A DNA stretch of 22,145 bases from Chrysochromulina tobinii (taxonomy: Eukaryota > Haptophyta > Prymnesiales > Chrysochromulinaceae): the NCBI GenBank assembly GCA_001275005.1, contig JWZX01002996.1, positions 1 through 22,145 on the forward strand, written 5' to 3'. A model generated the notes under the pieces. The model saw only the letters and a program-made list of their open reading frames with translations, made no database searches and was not told the origin of the DNA. Below are positions 16,745 to 22,145 of the stretch, piece by piece; position 1 is the stretch's first letter; every line of letters begins with the position of its first letter. Made by a program: the position numbers and the translations under genes.

Positions 16745-17660
16745 TCAAGACGCCCAGCAGCCTTTGCCCGGCGAGCATCACATTCGCTCGTGATGGAGAG
16801 CGACGCAGCCAATCGATTGGTATCATCCCATCATGGCAGGCTGAGGCGTGAGGGGCACGTGAGTGTGGCACTAGCTGCGCACGCATGCAGTTGAGCATGC
16901 ACTCTGCGCAAGTTGAGACTTTGCTGCCCTGCAAGATTCGAGTAACTCGCTTTTCGTGTCGTCGCGTCGTCAGTTTTTACAGTTAGTCCGGTCCGGGTGG
17001 CGGTGGCGGGCTCTGGCGTCCACACTCAGGTACAGGAGAGCTCGACCCAGGGGTTCGGTCCCACAGGACGGTCACTAGACGGTCACCACAGCCGCAAAAA
17101 GCAAAATCACTGCGGTACTGTACCGGTAAAAAGACACCGCACACCTCACGCACACCGGGGGTAGCTGGGACACACACAGGACACACACGGGTGACGGAAC
17201 ACCGAGAACCTCCACACGATCAGCGCGACGACCGAAACCGCGGCCGACTCAACTAACTCAACAGCCGCAGCCCCGGAGCCGACCGCTCCCCGCGGCCGAC
17301 TCAGAAGAGGCCACCCCCAGCGAACCCGACCCTGCCGCCACCCGCTTCCAGAGCGCCTCCCCGCGCCTGCTCGAAGGCAGTCGGCGAAATGAAGGCGCGC
17401 GCGGCAGACGCGTAGCGGCCGGCGGTGCGGCCAGACCGGTATTGTAAGTCATGTAGTTTTACATACAAACTTACTGCACATCGCGGCCGTCGAGCAGCGC
17501 GAATACCTGCGCAGCGTGCGCACCGACCCGAGCGCCGCGTACCGGTACCCGGTACCGGTACGAATTCGTGTTTAATCGGTTACCGGTACAAAAACCGCCG
17601 CGAGCGCGCGACACAAAGACACTCCTCGACCTCGTGCTCTCGACCGCGCGCGCGTCAATC
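16745..17660. other. Non-coding gap before the EF-hand gene
   Basis: 916 bp between the BAP31-like stop and the EF-hand ATG. No convincing gene is seen. It includes a GGTACTGTACCGGTA element (17112-17129) and a larger GGTACC/ACCGGT cluster (17539-17590) that ends 70 bp before the EF-hand start. The right-hand part (17590-17660) is probably 5' UTR. A T-arm-like string near 17048 has no tRNA around it. Confidence 0.5.
17539..17590. repeat. GGTACC/ACCGGT palindrome cluster before the EF-hand gene
   Basis: Alternating ACCGGTACC and GGTACCGG units, interrupted by an AT-rich GAATTCGTGTTTAAT stretch. It sits about 70 bp before the ATG at 17661, in the same relation to a gene start as the clusters near 9910 and 16220. 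Confidence 0.85.
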
Positions 17661-19316
17661 ATGGCGGACTCTTCTCTCTCGTCGCCAACTCCCCGTGGAA
17701 CACTCTTGAACAAGCGGATTACCGGGTGGGATAGCCCAATCGGCTTGCAGCCCAAGCCTCCACCACGTGCTGCATCTGCGATCGCTGCACCGCCATCTGT
17801 AGGCGAGGTGCCGGGCCAGCACCGCTCCCCACAATTGCAGCCACCAGCAGTCAGGGCAGCACAGGACTCAGACAACGTGGGCTTAAACTTCGACGAATTT
17901 TGTGCACTGGTCCGCAAACGTGAGGCCGGTCAGCACACCATGGAAGAGCTTCACAAACGCTTCCAGCAACTCGATATCACCAGAAGCGGTCGAATCGAGT
18001 TGCACTCTGAAACATATACCTTGCGCGATGCACTCGCCCGGTCGGTCACGCGGCTCAGCGAGATCTTTGAGGTCTGGGACGAAGATGGAAATGGCATGGT
18101 CGACTTGCGAGAGTTTCGGCGTGCGGTGCGCTCGCTCGGATACTCGGACGTGCCGTTGGAGCACATTGATCAGACCTTTCACGAATTTGACGAGGACAAC
18201 AGCGGCCTGATGTCGCGCTTCGAAATGCAGAAGAAGATTCGTCAGTATGCAGGCCATCTCGTGACCCAGCAGCACGCACTTCGACGCCTCGATGATACCA
18301 TTGTGGACCGGCGCGGCGCGGTGCTGTCCACAACGGTCAAGATCGACCGCGATAGCAAACGTTCCGTATCTGAGCAGGTCCGCGAAGCACTGGAAACCAA
18401 CATGGTGCGCGTCATTGACCTATTCCGTGATTGGGATGAGGACGGCAACGGACTCGTCGGCCGCAACGAGTTTTTCAAGGGCGTCGCGGCATTGGGCGTG
18501 CACGTCACGCGCGCCGAGGCTAACGAGCTCTTTGACGAATTCGACACCGACAACAGCGGCTCCATTGAATACTTTGAGCTTCACAAGTTGCTGCGGCAGT
18601 CCTCAGCAAGATTCGATTGGAAGGCCATTCGGGCAAGGCGGAGTCCACTTACTGCAAAGTCAGCTTCGCATGCGACGTGCCCGTTCGCGAAACCAGCTTT
18701 TGGCGGTTACGGCTTTAATCATATTGGACTGCCTATTGAGTCTGTTACGCGGTCGGTTGTCAAAAGCCGCTTCTTGGAGGTCAAGGACAGCAAGTCCGAG
18801 CCAGGAAAGGAGGTGACAGAAAATCGACCCGCACCCTCTCGATCCACGAGTGCACGCGCCAAGAGTCGCAAGGCGGTACAAGTAAGCCCCAAGGAGGTCT
18901 GGATGCACACGGCGCTACACGAGCCCGGACGCGAGTATGATAGTCGCTACCTGCCGCCCACGGAGCATGCAACTGCTCAGCCCTCACCTCAGCAATACAA
19001 GACGTCACTTTCTCTCGAGAGCTCATCTTCATCGCGATCTCGACGAAACAGTAGATCTGAGCCCTATTACGAGCCACCCCCCTATCTATCGGAGCCTGTC
19101 AGCCCGGGACGAACGCACAAATCGTTGCCACAACGCCTCAAGTCGAATCCCGATTGGCAAGGGCAGCCGAGTATTTCCTTAAGGCCTGAACAACAATCAA
19201 GAGGTCGCAACACGCCAGGGCACCCATACCTCCTGTCGCCACCTTGCTCGCCCTCTTCAAATGGCTCGCCACATCACGCTCGACCTCCTTGGGTCGGAGT
19301 CATAAAGTACGAATAG
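17661..19316 (+). CDS. EF-hand calcium-binding protein with basic Ser/Pro-rich tail, 551 aa
   Basis: A probable calcium sensor. Four EF-hand loops are seen, in two pairs: residues 140-151 (DEDGNGMVDLRE), 177-188 (DEDNSGLMSRFE), 259-270 (DEDGNGLVGRNE) and 295-306 (DTDNSGSIEYFE). All keep Asp at position 1, Gly at 6 and Glu at 12. A degenerate loop at 105-116 (DITRSGRIELHS) precedes them. The pairs are separated by a charged linker of about 70 residues. The last ~230 residues are rich in Ser, Pro and Arg, probably disordered, without a known domain or membrane span. The ATG at 17661 was chosen over the longer frame from 17568, which begins inside the GGTACC repeat. There is no intron. Which process it senses for is unknown. 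Confidence 0.85.
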   Translation: MADSSLSSPTPRGTLLNKRITGWDSPIGLQPKPPPRAASAIAAPPSVGEVPGQHRSPQLQPPAVRAAQDSDNVGLNFDEFCALVRKREAGQHTMEELHKRFQQLDITRSGRIELHSETYTLRDALARSVTRLSEIFEVWDEDGNGMVDLREFRRAVRSLGYSDVPLEHIDQTFHEFDEDNSGLMSRFEMQKKIRQYAGHLVTQQHALRRLDDTIVDRRGAVLSTTVKIDRDSKRSVSEQVREALETNMVRVIDLFRDWDEDGNGLVGRNEFFKGVAALGVHVTRAEANELFDEFDTDNSGSIEYFELHKLLRQSSARFDWKAIRARRSPLTAKSASHATCPFAKPAFGGYGFNHIGLPIESVTRSVVKSRFLEVKDSKSEPGKEVTENRPAPSRSTSARAKSRKAVQVSPKEVWMHTALHEPGREYDSRYLPPTEHATAQPSPQQYKTSLSLESSSSSRSRRNSRSEPYYEPPPYLSEPVSPGRTHKSLPQRLKSNPDWQGQPSISLRPEQQSRGRNTPGHPYLLSPPCSPSSNGSPHHARPPWVGVIKYE

Positions 19317-20166
19317 ATGACTATGTTGCCATTGTACGTGATGCTGGACGGTATTCGATGGGTACGACGAGGGTCGACGACACGTCGAGTCGTCGAGATG
19401 CACACGAGTCTCGAACCACCAACCATGCGTGTGGCTCGATCTGTGACTGTGTGTGCGTTCTCTGCGCTGTGACTCGCGGGTGTGTTCGGTTGGTCCGCCG
19501 CTCGGTCCGGCGACGTTGTTCAGCGAGTTGTTCAGTAACCGCCATAACTAACTGCACGGCGGTTACTGAACAACGCCGGATAAACAGCCCCCCCTTACCC
19601 AAAGCCTTACGACCCCGACGCCGACCTCAGTTGCTCCGAGGAGCGAGGTCCGACCGCGCCTTCATCGACCGGTTCCGAACGCGTACGCGACGCGCACGCG
19701 GACGTGGGACGTGCTCAGAGGGGTGGCGCCCCGGACCCGGCCCCTGCTGGGCGTCTCCGGTCGATCGTCCGGTGGGTGACGAGGATTGAGAGCGTCGACG
19801 TGTCATGTACTGGAGTGTCAGTCACTAAACGGTCCAAAAGTCACTTTGAAAGTGCGGCGGGCGTAACGCCCGGAAAGCCGAACGCAACGGGACGGCTGGG
19901 GAAACGGAAAGGTGACGTCGCGCGCTCCGGACAACTCCGCGGTCGAAGTTACATCTTACAAGTTTCGTCACTGATCTCGTTGGTTTTGTATTATCCTTAT
20001 AGGCAGCCAGGTGGTTTCGTCACTAGGATTGCCGGCAGTAAATCTCCGAAGGATATACACGCACGCACCCCGCTATAGGGTCGAGAGCCTCGACACGGTT
20101 CGCATCGAACTCAAGCGTCAAGCACAAAAGGCTTGTACACGAGGCTCAAGAAGCGCGCTAAAGCGC
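19317..20166. other. Convergent non-coding gap with a strong hairpin
   Basis: 850 bp between the EF-hand stop and the SET-protein stop, expected to hold both 3' ends. It contains a perfect inverted repeat (19527-19574), a short GGGCG/CGCCC hairpin near 19860, and a direct repeat GTTTCGTCACT (19962 and 20014). Open frames here look random. I found no tRNA or known ncRNA. Confidence 0.5.
19527..19574. repeat. Perfect 17-bp inverted repeat with 14-nt loop
   Basis: The left arm GTTGTTCAGTAACCGCC (19527-19543) pairs perfectly with GGCGGTTACTGAACAAC (19558-19574). A further copy of GTTGTTCAG lies just upstream (19515-19523) and could compete for pairing. It lies about 210 bp after the EF-hand stop, so it could be a 3' UTR hairpin or the remains of a small inverted-repeat element. 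Confidence 0.85.
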
Positions 20167-21756
20167 TCAGAGCCAGCCGGAGCAGCCGGAGCGGCAGCAG
20201 TTGCAGTTGCGCGTGCTCGTGCTCTTGGGCTGCTCGTCGGTGCGCAAGTAGCAGAGCTCCTCCAGCGCTTCGATATCTCGCGTGGCGAAGAAGCCCACAT
20301 GGGGCACACGGCTGTCCCAATGGTTGGTCAGTAACGCCTTCTTGCGGATGTTGGCAAATTTCTTGGAGCACGCAAACGAGGCGAAGGCCGCGTGGTTGCG
20401 CACGCCGAGCGCGTCCAGGTGCATGAAGCCGCGCGCGCCAGGCAAGTCCATGTCCATAATGTACGTCTCGACGTCGGGCATGTCTCTTTTGCGCTCCTCG
20501 GCGCGAAAGGGTGAGATGCGCTCGGCAACGTACTCCATCACGAAAGAGTCCTTCTTGATGGGCGTGAGCGTGCGCAGGCACCAGCCCTTCATCTTGTCGC
20601 GGAAGACTTGCAACCGGTGGCAGGCGCCGCGCTGCAGCTGGCGGCGCGAGCAGTGAGGTTCGCACGAACTCTGCAGATTGCATCGCCAGTTGCACTCAGC
20701 ATCGACCCCATCGGGTTTGCCTTGAAAGCCGACGGTTGCGCACCGGTCGTGCACGCACTGCTCGACCTGCGCGCTGCTGCAAGCCTTGCACCCTTTCAGG
20801 CGCCAGTCAGGGTGGACATCGACATCGATGCACCGGCGCACGAAAACGATCGGTGGCGGCACAGCCGCGTCGACCTCGTTGACCCACTGCAACGGCACGG
20901 CCTCGCCGCCGAGCGAAAGGTCCAGGCCGCCCACGCCGCCCGGGTCGAGGAGCTCGGCCGGTAGGTCCGTTGGCGTCGAGGGCCACGGCACACCAACCTC
21001 GTTCGTGTCATCGCGGAGTGGTTGGTCGTCGGTGCCGAGCAGCCGTTGGCCAACCTTGGGCACACTTTTGCGCAGCCGATGAGCGTGCAGCAGCAGCGCA
21101 CGTCCGCACCGCGGCGCGCGCGGCGTCACAATCTCAAGCGCCTCGCGCGCGAGCGAGAGCAGCGCGCGCGCGTTGGGTGCTGGCGTGCAGTGCCGCTCGC
21201 GCTCCATGCAATACTCCTCTTTCTGCTCATGGTTGGTGATCTTTGAGGACACGCTCATGGGCTGGCCCTGCTGAACGAGCTCCTTCTCACGCGCATCCTT
21301 GCGCACATTCCTCTCCATGATTCGTTGGTACTTGGCCTTGCGCTTCTCATCCTCTGACGTGAAGCCCGCATCTGCTTCCTCCTCTGCATCTAGTTGGCGC
21401 TTGCGCCGCCGCTCCTCAAAAAGGTTGAGCAGGTAGAGGCAGCACTCGGCCGCATCACTCTCCATTGTCCGTTTGATCAGATCGATCGCTCGCGCTTCGA
21501 CATACTCGCACGTGCCGGGGATGTTCAGCGAGAGCAGCATCGAGAGGGCCTCGACGTCGTTGACCCGCAGCGTCGCGTGGAGCAGCTCCTGCTCGCGCCG
21601 TTCGAAGAGGGCTTTTGGTCGTCCGCGCGCATGTTCAAAGGTCATGAGACAACCAACGTCTTCCAACTCCTTGGTCGTCATGTATCGCGGCAGCTCTGAG
21701 TGCCACAGTTGGTTGGCCAGTCTTTCTCTCTCACATGAAACTCTCTTGCCAAACAT
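20167..21756 (-). CDS. SET-domain protein of the SUV39 clade with divergent catalytic motif
   Basis: A likely nuclear lysine methyltransferase or a degenerate relative, 529 aa. The pre-SET cysteine cluster spans about 323-369 (GCKACSS, CVHDRCA, AECNWRCNLQSSCEPHC). The SET domain starts at about 383 with LQVFRDKMKGWCLRTL and FVMEYVAERIS. A post-SET CNCCRSGCSG (518-527) ends the protein. This order is typical of the SUV39/G9a clade, whose members act on histone H3K9. The usual NHSCxPN segment is replaced by AAFASFACSKKFANI (456-470), and the ELTxDY segment reads ELCYLRTD, so activity is doubtful or altered. The first 320 residues, including an acidic/basic helix (115-160), are unrecognised. The ATG at 21756 is the first in frame; the next gene is divergent, 167 bp away. 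Confidence 0.85.
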   Translation of the reverse strand: MFGKRVSCERERLANQLWHSELPRYMTTKELEDVGCLMTFEHARGRPKALFERREQELLHATLRVNDVEALSMLLSLNIPGTCEYVEARAIDLIKRTMESDAAECCLYLLNLFEERRRKRQLDAEEEADAGFTSEDEKRKAKYQRIMERNVRKDAREKELVQQGQPMSVSSKITNHEQKEEYCMERERHCTPAPNARALLSLAREALEIVTPRAPRCGRALLLHAHRLRKSVPKVGQRLLGTDDQPLRDDTNEVGVPWPSTPTDLPAELLDPGGVGGLDLSLGGEAVPLQWVNEVDAAVPPPIVFVRRCIDVDVHPDWRLKGCKACSSAQVEQCVHDRCATVGFQGKPDGVDAECNWRCNLQSSCEPHCSRRQLQRGACHRLQVFRDKMKGWCLRTLTPIKKDSFVMEYVAERISPFRAEERKRDMPDVETYIMDMDLPGARGFMHLDALGVRNHAAFASFACSKKFANIRKKALLTNHWDSRVPHVGFFATRDIEALEELCYLRTDEQPKSTSTRNCNCCRSGCSGWL

Positions 21757-21923
21757 AGCAACACCCCTACATCCCTCGAGAAGGAGTTTTTTTCAGCGGA
21801 ACTTCGTCGTAACACGATGTCTCGAGGAAGAAGTTGAGAAGGCGTGTGCTGTGAGGAGTGTTTCTACAAGTTCAGACCCCTTTCGTAACCGCGCCTTCTC
21901 ATGTACCGGCGGACGCGGAGCCC
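21757..21923. promoter_or_regulatory. Shared upstream region of the SET gene and the right-edge gene
   Basis: 167 bp between two divergent ATGs, the shortest shared upstream region in the window. It contains a T-rich stretch (21786-21794) but no clear core element. Confidence 0.4.
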
Positions 21924-22145
21924 ATGGCGATCCTGTCCCTGTCGCCTGATGCACGCTTTGACGGTCGGGAATTGCTCACCAAGTACATACGTACCTCTGC
22001 CGAGCAGGTGAGCGAAAACGGCAGGGTCTCTGCGGCTGCCTGGCACTCATTGGCACGTGCCTTTTTATGCTTTTCTTTGCTTTTCTTTGCTTTGCCGCCT
22101 GGCCGGCTGAGCCAGAGCTGTTGACACCTGGCCTGCACGTTTGGC
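21924..22145 (+). CDS. First exon(s) of an unidentified gene running off the right edge
   Basis: From the ATG at 21924, 28 codons (MAILSLSPDARFDGRELLTK onward) lead to a consensus donor CAG|GTGAGC at 22008. A pyrimidine-rich run (about 22060-22095) precedes an AG at 22110-22111. Splicing 22007 to 22112 keeps an open frame (PELLTPGLHVW) to the end of the window, while unspliced reading stops at 22122. This supports a 104-bp phase-0 intron. The family is not recognisable from about 39 residues. The divergent arrangement with the SET gene fits the pattern of this window. Confidence 0.5.

Noticed and set aside
17045-17060. T-arm-like string GGGGTTCGGTCCC
   Set aside because: The loop lacks the conserved A, and no matching acceptor stem or anticodon arm is found upstream.

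Overview
This window is nuclear DNA from a eukaryote with a compact, GC-rich genome. The evidence is an 80S-type ribosomal protein uL4 (RPL4), an ER membrane BAP31 protein, a SET-domain protein with pre-SET and post-SET cysteine clusters, EF-hand proteins, GT-AG introns and monocistronic genes with their own promoters. A unicellular alga fits best. A haptophyte or another alga with a secondary plastid is my inference, from the intron-poor GC-rich genes, low-complexity insertions, a small protein with a signal peptide, and the general look of the proteins. No sequence search supports this placement.

Layout, left to right: an LRR protein (-) head-to-head with RPL4 (+); a GC-rich gap; an NSUN5-like rRNA cytosine methyltransferase (-) head-to-head with a CCA-adding tRNA nucleotidyltransferase (+) that has at least two introns; a prolyl-4-hydroxylase-like oxygenase (-); an R-S-E type mono-ADP-ribosyltransferase (-); a type II membrane GT8/LARGE-like glycosyltransferase (-) head-to-head with a small secreted or plastid-directed protein (+); a METTL25-like methyltransferase (-) whose C-terminus lies in another frame, head-to-head with a BAP31-like ER protein (+); an EF-hand protein (+); a long non-coding gap with a perfect 17-bp-stem hairpin; and a SUV39-clade SET protein (-) head-to-head with the first exon of a gene that runs off the right edge (+). 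Five of the gene junctions are divergent with short shared upstream regions, so bidirectional promoters look like the normal arrangement here.

Three genes serve translation (RPL4, the NSUN5-like enzyme, the CCA enzyme). The others cover protein hydroxylation, ADP-ribosylation, secretory glycosylation, ER membrane traffic, calcium sensing and chromatin. There is no operon logic.

The most unusual feature is the first well-defined intron of the CCA gene. Five 55-bp tandem copies each carry the 3' splice site plus the first 26 bases of the next exon, so every copy is an AG|GT junction that could serve as acceptor, donor or recursive splice site. Both well-defined introns of this gene also share a GATGGCCTCT-type repeat and a near-identical 3' end, which suggests introner-like elements. 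Other notable items are clusters of the palindromic GGTACC/ACCGGT motif just upstream of several genes, five perfect 30-bp repeats inside the methyltransferase gene with a +1 frame change near its end, and a SET domain without the usual NHSC motif.
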